Source: Chitinophagaceae bacterium
GTDB taxonomy: Bacteria > Bacteroidota > Bacteroidia > Chitinophagales > Chitinophagaceae
Length of the DNA: 17,267 nucleotides
Direction: 5' to 3'
NCBI GenBank assembly: GCA_947442905.1
Contig: CANEWV010000005.1
Coordinates: 1-17,267 of the forward strand
The first letter of the stretch is position 1, and the number at the start of each line of letters is the position of its first letter. A program made the translations under genes and the position numbers. The notes beneath the pieces were generated by a model. It searched no databases. It was not told the DNA's origin and saw only the letters and a list, made by a program, of their open reading frames with translations. Shown piece by piece: positions 1-6,325 of this stretch.

Positions 1-152
1 ATGGTGGTTTGCGCATCTTTTACAATGGTTGCATTTGTAAATGCGTAACAGCCGTCGCGCTTATCGCCAACGCCGTTTACTTGAAAAGTTTCTTGAGCCT
101 GCACAAAATTTAATAGCAGTAACCCAACAAACATCAGGCAGATTTTTTTCAT
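1..152 (-). CDS. Secreted protein N-terminus, probably amidohydrolase family (partial)
   Basis: The first 50 codons of a gene that runs off the left edge are visible, starting at the ATG complementary to 150-152. The N-terminus MKKICLMFVGLLLLNFVQAQ is a typical Sec signal peptide: two lysines, a leucine-rich core, and an AQ ending common in Bacteroidota. The mature part then reads ETFQVNGVGDKRDGCYAFTN followed by ATIVKDAQTT. The phrase YAFTNATIV resembles, from memory, the first strand of exported amidohydrolases (imidazolonepropionase-like), which often begin with a stretch about the 'YAFTNATI' of the substrate-independent beta domain. That family call is tentative, because no metal-binding HxH motif lies inside the window. 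It follows mnmG on the same strand after an 89-bp gap in which I see no convincing promoter or terminator. Export is much surer than function. Confidence 0.6.
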   Translation of the reverse strand, partial: MKKICLMFVGLLLLNFVQAQETFQVNGVGDKRDGCYAFTNATIVKDAQTT

Positions 153-241
153 ACTTGTTGTTTTATTTTGTTTTTCCTTGGTATGGTTTATGAATGTACA
201 TAAAAATCCCATACGCTATTGATGCAATTATGTGAGTGGGC

Positions 242-2110
242 CTATCTGCCCATATAAACCATGAGTATTTGGATATCACTTGGATTAACGCCGCTAATTC
301 TACTGGCTTGGCCTAGTGTAGATGGTCTAATTTTTTTGAATTTTTGCAAGGCCTCATTGGAGAGCGCTGCCATACCATCGTAATTAAAACTTTCTGGAAT
401 AATATGATTTTCCATTTGCAACATACGCGTTGCAATTTCTTGTTCTTTTTCGATGTAGCGCTCGTACTTGATCTGAATTTCTGCTTGCTCTAATACCTGT
501 GGATGAAACCCCGCGAGTGCTTCTTTTAAACGGGGCATAGCTGCTGAAAGGCCCACCAGGTCTACGTTTGGACGTAGTAATATTTTTGAAGCTTTTTGTT
601 TTTCGGTAATAGATGCTGAATTAATTTCATTGAAATAGCCTTCAATTTCTGAAGGTTCAATGCTATAAGATGCGAGTATATTTTTTATGTCGGTAACACT
701 GCTTTTTTTCGCTTCTACGGCGTCCATTCTATCTTGTTTGGCAAGGCCCAATTGATAGCTTAATGGCGTTAAACGTATATCGGCGTTGTCTTGTCTTAAG
801 AGGGTTCTAAACTCTGCGCGAGACGTAAACATACGGTAAGGCTCTTCCGTTCCTTTGCCTACTAAATCATCAATGAGTACGCCAATATACGCTTCGCTTC
901 TTTTTAAAATAACTGGGTCTAGTTCGCGCGCCTTTTGGTGCGCGTTAATACCGGCCATTAAACCTTGGCAGGCAGCTTCTTCGTAACCGGTTGTGCCATT
1001 TATTTGTCCGGCAAAAAACAGGTTTTCAATGAGCTTGGTTTCTAAAGAATATTTTAATTGTGTAGGTTGAAAATAATCATACTCGATGGCGTAGCCTGGT
1101 CTAAAAAAGCGACAATTCTCAAACCCAGGAACACTACGAAGAGCTTCGTACTGAACCTCTTCTGGTAATGATGTAGAAAACCCGTTTACGTATATTTCTA
1201 CCGTGTTCCAGCCCTCTGGCTCTACAAACAATTGGTGTCTATCTCTATCCGCGAAGCGGTTAATTTTATCTTCAATACTTGGGCAATATCTAGGACCAAC
1301 GCCTTCAATTCTACCCTGAAACATGGGGCTTCTGTCAAAACCCTTTCTTAAAAGGTCGTGTACCTTTTGGCTGGTATAGGTAATATGGCAACTGCGCTGA
1401 TCTGCGGCCTTAATGCGTGGCGTGTCTTTATATGAAAAGCCCACAACCTCTTCATCCCCAGCCTGTTCTTCCATTTTTGAATAGTCCAAACTACGTCCAT
1501 CTACCCTAGGTGGTGTACCTGTTTTTAGACGGTCACTTTCCATACCCAGCGCTACCAACTGCTCGGTGATACCTGTAGCCGCTTTTTCTGCTACACGTCC
1601 TCCTCCAAATTGTTTTTCACCTATATGTATGATGCCATTTAAAAAGGTTCCCGAAGTAACCACAACGGTTTTAGATCTAATTTCATGTCCTAGTCCCGTA
1701 ATAACTCCACCCGCTCTATTGTCTTTTATGATTAACCCCTGCACAGTGTCTTGGTAAAAATCTACATTGGGGGTTTCTTCTAGCATCTCTCTCCACTTGG
1801 CAGCAAACAACATACGGTCGTTTTGCGCACGCGGGCTCCACATGGCTGGACCCTTGCTCCTATTGAGCATTCGAAACTGAATGGCACTTGCATCTGTAAC
1901 CAGTCCAGTGTATCCACCCATTGCATCAATCTCGCGCACAATCTGACCCTTGGCAATACCACCAATAGCTGGGTTGCAACTCATTTGGGCAATGGTTTGC
2001 ATATTCATAGTAACTAGGAGGACTTTACTACCTAGGTTGGCAGCGGCAGCAGCGGCTTCGCAACCTGCGTGTCCGGCACCTACAACAATAACATCATAAT
2101 CTGGAAACAT
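242..2110 (-). CDS. mnmG: tRNA uridine-5-carboxymethylaminomethyl(34) synthesis enzyme MnmG (GidA)
   Basis: This FAD-dependent cytoplasmic enzyme works with MnmE to install carboxymethylaminomethyl groups on wobble uridine 34 of certain tRNAs. At 622 aa it has the normal full length. The FAD-binding Rossmann motif GAGHAG is at residues 11-16, right after MFPDYDVIVV. The following MSCNPAIGGIAKG block is highly conserved in the family. Other family blocks present are FLNGIIHIGE, TGTPPRVDGR, GYEEAACQGLMAGINA and a helical C-terminal tRNA/MnmE-binding region. The start is fixed because family members begin almost exactly here and no in-frame ATG lies near it. A strong promoter match sits immediately upstream (2116-2144), so the message may have almost no 5' leader. 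The gene is downstream of ybeY on the same strand, but a 178-bp gap holding three parS-like sites separates them. In many bacteria gidA/mnmG is close to the replication origin, which fits this context. Confidence 0.98.
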   Translation of the reverse strand: MFPDYDVIVVGAGHAGCEAAAAAANLGSKVLLVTMNMQTIAQMSCNPAIGGIAKGQIVREIDAMGGYTGLVTDASAIQFRMLNRSKGPAMWSPRAQNDRMLFAAKWREMLEETPNVDFYQDTVQGLIIKDNRAGGVITGLGHEIRSKTVVVTSGTFLNGIIHIGEKQFGGGRVAEKAATGITEQLVALGMESDRLKTGTPPRVDGRSLDYSKMEEQAGDEEVVGFSYKDTPRIKAADQRSCHITYTSQKVHDLLRKGFDRSPMFQGRIEGVGPRYCPSIEDKINRFADRDRHQLFVEPEGWNTVEIYVNGFSTSLPEEVQYEALRSVPGFENCRFFRPGYAIEYDYFQPTQLKYSLETKLIENLFFAGQINGTTGYEEAACQGLMAGINAHQKARELDPVILKRSEAYIGVLIDDLVGKGTEEPYRMFTSRAEFRTLLRQDNADIRLTPLSYQLGLAKQDRMDAVEAKKSSVTDIKNILASYSIEPSEIEGYFNEINSASITEKQKASKILLRPNVDLVGLSAAMPRLKEALAGFHPQVLEQAEIQIKYERYIEKEQEIATRMLQMENHIIPESFNYDGMAALSNEALQKFKKIRPSTLGQASRISGVNPSDIQILMVYMGR

Positions 2111-2115
2111 GGATG

Positions 2116-2144
2116 CAAAGATAATCCAATCAAAAAGAAAACAA
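2116..2144 (-). promoter_or_regulatory. Promoter of mnmG (Bacteroidota type)
   Basis: On the minus strand, TATCTTTG (complement of 2116-2123) matches the Bacteroidota -7 consensus TAnnTTTG exactly. A TTG (complement of 2142-2144) lies 18 bp further upstream, near the usual -33 spacing of about 19. The -7 element ends only 5 nt before the mnmG ATG at 2110, so transcription would start at or within a few bases of the start codon. The nearest parS-like site (2168-2183) begins 23 bp upstream of the -33 element, so a bound ParB complex could influence this promoter. That last point is inference. Confidence 0.7.
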
Positions 2145-2167
2145 GATACTAGGGGGCTAGATTTGAG

Positions 2168-2183
2168 TGTTTCACGTGGAACA
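2168..2183. other. parS-like site 1 (ParB-binding centromere)
   Basis: The sequence TGTTTCACGTGGAACA differs at one base from the widespread chromosomal parS consensus TGTTTCACGTGAAACA. It sits in the non-coding gap between ybeY and mnmG. ParB binds such sites, spreads around them, and is moved by ParA to segregate sister origins. It is identical to site 2 and in the same orientation. Confidence 0.8.
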
Positions 2184-2224
2184 AAGGCCTAAACCTGTTC
2201 ATCAACTCTAAATCACCAGATAGA

Positions 2225-2240
2225 TGTTTCACGTGGAACA
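2225..2240. other. parS-like site 2 (ParB-binding centromere)
   Basis: This is a second exact copy of TGTTTCACGTGGAACA, with its centre 57 bp from that of site 1. Two identical 16-mers in a 178-bp gap would be extremely unlikely by chance. The central CACGTG and flanking GTT/AAC half-sites match parS. Confidence 0.8.
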
Positions 2241-2273
2241 TCGACGGGAATATTACGCAAATAAATGTGGGGC

Positions 2274-2289
2274 CGTTCCACGTGGAACC
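2274..2289. other. parS-like site 3 (palindromic variant)
   Basis: The core GTTCCACGTGGAAC (2275-2288) is a perfect 14-bp palindrome, the variant of parS known from pseudomonads. Its centre is 49 bp from that of site 2. It directly abuts the ybeY stop codon (complement of 2289-2291). Three closely spaced copies resemble the parS clusters normally found near oriC. Confidence 0.8.
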
Positions 2290-2717
2290 TACTTCTTGGT
2301 ATAACGCTTAAGGTATGCATCCTCTTTAGCACGCATCATTATAATGTCGGCTTTGTTCTTATCCTTGTAACCACATAAATGTAGGGCACCATGAAAAAGA
2401 ACCCGAAGCATTTCATTGGTGAAGGTTACACCAAGGGTCTTGGCGTTATCCTTAACTCTGTCTACACTTACATAAACCTCTGCTACAACAGGTGTTCCCT
2501 TGTCGTGTAAGCCAAAAGTAATAATATCGGTATAGTAGTCGTGGTTTAAAAACTGCTGATTGATAGACAATAGGTGTTTATCAGAGCAAAATATATAGTT
2601 GATGGTAGCAAGTGGCGTCTTCTCCTTTTTAAATAAGTTTTCAATAAACGCCTTGAGTTCGGTTTTAGCTGGTAAAGTCAGCGCAGCATCGGCCTTTTGG
2701 AAATTTACTTTTTGCAT
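2289..2717 (-). CDS. ybeY: Endoribonuclease YbeY (16S rRNA 3'-end maturation)
   Basis: YbeY is a small zinc-dependent RNase acting in 16S rRNA 3' maturation and ribosome quality control. At 142 aa it is a little shorter than the roughly 155 aa of E. coli YbeY. The conserved YYTDIITF segment is at residues 61-68. The metal site reads HGALHLCGYKDK, with H109 and H113 as the first two ligands of the family H-x3-H-x5-H motif. The third ligand position is Asp119 instead of His; from memory, GYKDK is the usual form in Bacteroidota, so this is probably lineage-typical and not damage. The start at 2717 is the first ATG and leaves a 90-bp divergent gap to the feoA-like gene. A weak -7 candidate, GAAATTTG (complement of 2740-2747, one mismatch), lies about 22 nt upstream. 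The stop codon touches parS-like site 3, and mnmG follows on the same strand. Confidence 0.93.
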   Translation of the reverse strand: MQKVNFQKADAALTLPAKTELKAFIENLFKKEKTPLATINYIFCSDKHLLSINQQFLNHDYYTDIITFGLHDKGTPVVAEVYVSVDRVKDNAKTLGVTFTNEMLRVLFHGALHLCGYKDKNKADIIMMRAKEDAYLKRYTKK

Positions 2718-2772
2718 GGGTGCAAGTTAAGTTTAACTCCAAATTTCGTAACATTTTCTTTACCGAGGGCGG

Positions 2773-2780
2773 TACCTTTG
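2773..2780 (+). promoter_or_regulatory. -7 element of the feoA-like gene
   Basis: TACCTTTG matches the Bacteroidota -7 consensus TAnnTTTG exactly. It lies 27 nt before the ATG at 2808, leaving a short leader. No clear TTG -33 element is visible at the expected 18-21 bp upstream. The position supports the 2808 start: the longer open frame beginning at 2697 would place its first 27 codons upstream of the promoter. Confidence 0.5.
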
Positions 2781-2807
2781 CAGCAGCTTAATAAACAATT
2801 AGAGTGC

Positions 2808-3035
2808 ATGAAAAAATTATCAGAATTAGAAGCGGGAGAAGTGGGTATCATTCACTCATTTGAAAAAGATGAGCTTTATATAAAATTATTAGAAATGGGT
2901 TGTGTGCCCGGCGAGCCCGTAAAAGTGGTTCAAGTAGCACCGCTCGGCGATCCTATTTCTATAGAAGTTTCTGGCTATCATTTAAGCCTTCGTTTAAGCG
3001 AAGCAGACAATATTATTGTGGCACCAGCAAACTAA
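2808..3035 (+). CDS. FeoA family protein (small SH3-like ferrous iron transport accessory)
   Basis: The 75-aa product begins MKKLSELEAGEVGIIHSF. It carries the FeoA signature: a conserved KLLEMGCVPGEPVKVV stretch, then PLGDPISIEVSGYHLSLR and a closing EA-x-IIV. FeoA domains are SH3-like folds that assist the FeoB ferrous iron permease in the cytoplasm. The frame stays open upstream to 2697, but that extension overlaps ybeY's start and has no FeoA character. The ATG at 2808, following a good -7 element, is therefore chosen. No feoB is adjacent; the next gene, nadD, begins 34 nt downstream on the same strand and may be co-transcribed. A FeoA-like domain alone can also be part of regulators, but nothing else is fused here. 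The fold assignment is firm and the role in iron uptake is inferred. Confidence 0.85.
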   Translation: MKKLSELEAGEVGIIHSFEKDELYIKLLEMGCVPGEPVKVVQVAPLGDPISIEVSGYHLSLRLSEADNIIVAPAN

Positions 3036-3069
3036 ATAGTACACAACTTATTGATTTTCAATATATTAG

Positions 3070-3642
3070 ATGAAAATAGGCTTATATTTTGGTTCTTTTA
3101 ATCCAGTTCACCACGGTCATTTAATGATCGCGAGTCATGTAGTGAATAAAACCGAAATACAGCAAGTATGGTTTGTGGTATCTCCGCAAAATCCATTTAA
3201 AACAGCCGGATCTCTTTTAAACGAATACGACAGGCTTCACCTTGTAAATCTCGCCATAGAAAACGACGAAACAAGACTCAGGGCTTCTGATGTTGAATTT
3301 AAATTACCGCGCCCCTCTTACACAATCGACACACTTATATATTTAGAAGAAAAATATCCGCAACACGAATTTTCTATCATTATGGGAAGCGATGGATTTA
3401 TAAATATTCCACGCTGGAAAAACGCAGAGGTTCTTTTAAAGAAATATGCCATCTATGTGTATATACGCCCTGGTTATGAAATCACTGATACACATGGTGC
3501 CAACCTTACTATTTTAAAAGCACCACTATTAAATATATCTGCAACAGATATTAGAGAAAATATTAAGGATCAAAAAACAATACGTTATTTGGTTCCCGAA
3601 AATGTTAGAAAAGAAATTGAAGACCATAACTATTACAAATAA
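3070..3642 (+). CDS. nadD: Nicotinate-nucleotide adenylyltransferase NadD
   Basis: NadD joins nicotinate mononucleotide and ATP to form deamido-NAD in the cytoplasm, the shared step of NAD synthesis. The 190-aa length is normal. The nucleotidyltransferase motif GSFNPVHHGHL is at residues 8-18 and includes the HxGH adenylate-binding signature. The second family motif, ISATDIR, is at 156-162, matching the ISxTxxR consensus. RPSYTIDTL (81-89) and IIMGSDGF followed by RWKN (103-118) are also typical family blocks. The usual GxDNL appears here as GSDGF, a modest variation. It follows the feoA-like gene by 34 nt and ends at a strong hairpin terminator. The base composition of 3121-3600 is slightly C over G by hand count (94 versus 79), unlike recA on the other side of the proposed origin. 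Confidence 0.95.
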   Translation: MKIGLYFGSFNPVHHGHLMIASHVVNKTEIQQVWFVVSPQNPFKTAGSLLNEYDRLHLVNLAIENDETRLRASDVEFKLPRPSYTIDTLIYLEEKYPQHEFSIIMGSDGFINIPRWKNAEVLLKKYAIYVYIRPGYEITDTHGANLTILKAPLLNISATDIRENIKDQKTIRYLVPENVRKEIEDHNYYK

Positions 3643-3675
3643 AAAAAGCCTCGCTAGATTGTAGCGAGGCTTTTT
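3643..3675. terminator. Bidirectional rho-independent terminator
   Basis: The inverted repeat pairs GCCTCGCTA (3648-3656) with TAGCGAGGC (3662-3670) around a 5-nt loop. A-tract 3643-3647 and T-tract 3671-3675 flank it. It begins directly after the nadD stop and lies just downstream of the convergent foldase gene (ending at 3695). The flanking A and T runs make it functional in both directions. Confidence 0.93.
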
Positions 3676-3694
3676 AATATCATCTTAAATTCTA

Positions 3695-5785
3695 CTAATA
3701 GAAAGTAGAACGGTTGTCTTTAATTTTTGCAGATTTTTTAATCGCTTCAAAACCTCTAAAAACATTGGATTGTACAGCTTGTAATAATGATGCTTGTAAG
3801 GCAGCCGCGTCTTGCATAACCACAGCAGCACCAATAGTTTCAGGCTTCACAGCAAATACACCAGCAGCACCTTCGATAGCTGGAGTGCTTTTTCCAATAA
3901 GTGCTTTATTAAATGCAGCACCCACTACTTTTGGTTCTGCACCAACACCTGGTACAAATGGAGAAGCGAAACTTAAACTGTCTACACGTTGTGCAGGGAA
4001 ACCAGAACTCTTCACAAAATCTTCAAGTGAAGATCCTGTAAATTTAGAAGCTATAATTTGCTTTGCTTTTAATTCATTTCTAACAAGGCCTTCTACAAGT
4101 GGTTTTGCCTCAGCAACACCCATGGTTCCTTTTTCACCAATTGAAGTAATCATAGCAACAACATACGCGTCACCAATTTGAGTAGGTTCAGATATCGTAC
4201 CTACTTTATTTTCATACACCCAACGTACTGTTTCTCTGCTCTTTCCTAAACCGGTAATGGTGAAATCATTTTTCTTGATGTCAACACCGTTTAAAATTTG
4301 CAAATTATTTTTGAGCGCGTTTTGCTCAAAATCTTTTTGAGACTTACTGCTCGCTACAAAAGATGCTGCTGCTGTTGAAGCCGCTGTTTCAGTTTCGCCG
4401 CTTGCAACAACTGCTTTAGATAAGTAAGCAATTTTATAAGCAGGTGCAAAATTCTTTTGATCTAATACTTCAGTGTAGTGGTATCCAAATTCAGATTTAA
4501 CTACATCTTTAGTGCCCTTTGGTTTATCAAAAGAAAAATCATTAAACGCACCAACCATTTGACCTTGAGCAAAATAATCATACACACCACCTTTTGCTTT
4601 ACTTCCCTGATCATCAGAGTATTTCTGAACAAGTGCATTAAAGTCTGCTCCACCAGCTACTGCTAGTTTAATTGAATCCGCTAATTTTTTAGCAAGGCTA
4701 TCTGGTCTAATTTGCTGACCAGATTGAGGATTAACTGTTGCAATTAAAATATGACGAACTTTTGAACTATCGGGCCAGTTTTTAACGCCTACCATTTTAG
4801 CTAATACAAAAGCATTTCCATCTACATAAGGACCATACACTGTTCCTGTAGGTATTTTAACAAGCGTGTCTTTGTTAGCTTGTTGCATTCTACTCTTACT
4901 AAAGTAACCATCATAAAATGGTAAATCACTTCCTACTCTATTTAAGAAAGCAGCATTATCTGTAGCTGCAGCAAAGTCTTGTTTGTTCGCAGAAATTTCA
5001 TTGAATACAGTTGCACTATCGGTACTGCTTGGAACAGCACTGAAAGAAACATAAGCGATAGATCTAGTTTCTTCGTCTTTCTTATAAGCAGAAGCATGTG
5101 CTTTAACGTAAGCAGCAATATCATTATCTGTTACCTTAATAGTACTATCAGCAATGCTTGCATAAGGAACAAATACCACAGAAGCGCTTGCAATTTGATT
5201 GTTATCAGCAGCTTGTTTTTCAACCATCCACTTTGGAACATATGCAGATTTTTGAAGTAACACACTGTATTTGTTACGTAGTGATTGTTCTAATATAGGT
5301 TGAATATAAACCTGATTGATCATTTTAATTTGATCTGCATTTTTGCTTTTTTTAATTTGAGCAAATGCTTTTTTGGCATCTTCTGCTTTAAATAAGCCTG
5401 TTGCAGGATCTGTAAACTCTTGTTTTAATGGAGAGTTTTCAGAAAATAAAATATCGGTTAATTCTTTACCTGTTACTTGTAAACCTAATTTAGCACACTC
5501 TGCTTCTATTAATAAACGGTCTACTTCTTGATTAAACAAAGAACCAATCAATTGATCTCTTTGCGCACCTTGGCTAGCATACATTTTTTCTTGCATCGCT
5601 AATTTTTCTTCAAATGCAGCTCTTTCTAACTTTTGACCATTTACTTCAGCAATAGTAGTTGTATTAGAAAAAGCGCTTCCGCCCCTACCAACACCATCTT
5701 GTAAAATAAAAGCAATTAAGGCTACAGCGATAATAGTAAAAATGATCCACGTGCCTCTGTCACGAATACTTTGAATAACAGACAT
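3695..5785 (-). CDS. Membrane-anchored peptidyl-prolyl isomerase, PpiD/SurA-like foldase
   Basis: This 696-aa protein has the layout of PpiD-type periplasmic chaperones. A short cytoplasmic N-terminus is followed by one membrane anchor at about residues 12-29 (TWIIFTIIAVALIAFILQ), then a SurA-N-like helical domain (about 40-200). A parvulin (PpiC) domain follows at about 340-445, opening with VRHILIA (343-349) and containing the conserved YSDDQGSKAKGG and VKSEFGYHYTEV segments. A further C-terminal chaperone-like region of about 250 residues completes it. It probably helps outer-membrane and secreted proteins fold. The start codon is preceded by a 40-nt leader and a -7 match at 5832-5839. The gene faces away from the proposed oriC and shares a terminator with nadD. 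The family call is firm; the name ppiD is withheld because several foldase subfamilies look alike. Confidence 0.93.
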   Translation of the reverse strand: MSVIQSIRDRGTWIIFTIIAVALIAFILQDGVGRGGSAFSNTTTIAEVNGQKLERAAFEEKLAMQEKMYASQGAQRDQLIGSLFNQEVDRLLIEAECAKLGLQVTGKELTDILFSENSPLKQEFTDPATGLFKAEDAKKAFAQIKKSKNADQIKMINQVYIQPILEQSLRNKYSVLLQKSAYVPKWMVEKQAADNNQIASASVVFVPYASIADSTIKVTDNDIAAYVKAHASAYKKDEETRSIAYVSFSAVPSSTDSATVFNEISANKQDFAAATDNAAFLNRVGSDLPFYDGYFSKSRMQQANKDTLVKIPTGTVYGPYVDGNAFVLAKMVGVKNWPDSSKVRHILIATVNPQSGQQIRPDSLAKKLADSIKLAVAGGADFNALVQKYSDDQGSKAKGGVYDYFAQGQMVGAFNDFSFDKPKGTKDVVKSEFGYHYTEVLDQKNFAPAYKIAYLSKAVVASGETETAASTAAASFVASSKSQKDFEQNALKNNLQILNGVDIKKNDFTITGLGKSRETVRWVYENKVGTISEPTQIGDAYVVAMITSIGEKGTMGVAEAKPLVEGLVRNELKAKQIIASKFTGSSLEDFVKSSGFPAQRVDSLSFASPFVPGVGAEPKVVGAAFNKALIGKSTPAIEGAAGVFAVKPETIGAAVVMQDAAALQASLLQAVQSNVFRGFEAIKKSAKIKDNRSTFY

Positions 5786-5831
5786 AAAAACGAATTATAA
5801 TAAATAAAATAAACGGCAATTTACCGGAGAG

Positions 5832-5839
5832 CAAAAATA
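5832..5839 (-). promoter_or_regulatory. -7 element of the foldase gene
   Basis: TATTTTTG on the minus strand matches TAnnTTTG, 46 nt upstream of the ATG at 5785. No TTG is found at the usual -33 spacing; the nearest, in TTTGTGG, is 26 bp away. A DnaA-box-like CTATCCACA (5859-5867) lies 19 bp upstream, so DnaA bound there could compete with polymerase (inference). Confidence 0.45.
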
Positions 5840-5856
5840 AGGTATTGCGGCCTTAT

Positions 5857-5936
5857 TTCTATCCACAAACTAGGGGTTAATAACTAGTATTTTAGGTGGA
5901 AAACCACCCTTTTTGATAAAAATTATGTGGATAGAA
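5857..5936. repeat. Inverted pair of TTCTATCCACA (DnaA-box-like)
   Basis: The 11-mer TTCTATCCACA occurs at 5857-5867 on plus and at 5926-5936 on minus, facing each other with 58 bp between. Each contains a DnaA-box-like core with C in place of T at the first position, which relaxed DnaA consensus sequences tolerate. Confidence 0.65.
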
Positions 5937-6177
5937 CTAGAACAAGTACTAGGGTTTAGGGGTATTAAGGGGTAAAGGTCCTAAATAAACTCATTTTACA
6001 CCCAGTTAATTAACAGTATACAAGTAGTGGATACTAAATTTATTATCATTTAATAACCTTCAGAAAAAATAGGGATTATAGTGCATAAACATAAAATCTA
6101 TCCATATAACATGTTTATAAAACTGTGTATTAAAGTGTATAACCCGTGAACACTAAAAATATGAGTATGTTAATAAG

Positions 6178-6238
6178 AAGGTTATTAAGGTATTAACACC
6201 CGTAATAGTAATAGTTTATTTAAATAAAAAGGTATTAA
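6178..6238 (+). repeat. AT-rich GGTATTAA repeats (possible unwinding element)
   Basis: AAGGTTATTAAGGTATTAA at 6178-6196 holds two tandem variants of one unit, and GGTATTAA recurs at 6231-6238. A further copy is at 5961-5968 within the box cluster. Between them, TAATAGTAATAG at 6203-6214 has a three-base period resembling DnaA-trio elements. Reading these as DNA-unwinding sequence depends on the oriC call. Confidence 0.4.
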
Positions 6239-6325
6239 ATCTATTATTACAAGCTTTATTAACACACATTTTTTTTAAAAAATTTAGATTCAAAAAAATC
6301 AATTGCTTCTTGTAATTTCAATCCT

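Larger units (their letters stand above)
5786..6325. other. Candidate chromosomal replication origin (oriC), non-coding
   Basis: This 540-bp gap between divergent genes has no credible reading frame. Within about 290 bp it contains six 9-mers with one mismatch to the DnaA box TTWTNCACA. They are CTATCCACA (5859-5867, plus), CTATCCACA (5926-5934, minus), TTTTACACC (5994-6002, plus), TTATGCACT (6080-6088, minus), TAATACACA (6124-6132, minus) and TTATACACT (6134-6142, minus). Weaker relatives are GTATCCACT (6026-6034, minus) and CTATCCATA (6098-6106, plus). The last third, about 6150-6300, is very AT-rich with GGTATTAA repeats and could be the unwinding element. Gene direction diverges from the gap, and parS-like sites lie about 3.6 kb away. 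dnaA is not in the window, but in Bacteroidota oriC need not be next to dnaA. The alternative is a large regulatory gap with chance box-like sequences. Confidence 0.65.

Noticed and set aside
2148..2160. CTAG-flanked ACTAGGGGG motif seen also near 5869 and 5949 as a shared origin element
   Set aside because: The shared part (ACTAGGG) is only 7 bp, spacing is irregular, and similar strings occur inside mnmG, so chance is adequate.
2697..2807. N-terminal extension of the FeoA-like protein
   Set aside because: The extension overlaps the start of ybeY, spans the predicted promoter and has no FeoA similarity; the ATG at 2808 fits the family.
3714..4181. A 155-codon open frame on the plus strand
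   Set aside because: It lies wholly antisense to the well-supported foldase gene, has no recognisable domain and its composition mirrors the alanine-rich opposite strand.
6241..6270. TTATTAACACACA as a further DnaA box
   Set aside because: No 9-bp window in it comes within one mismatch of TTWTNCACA.
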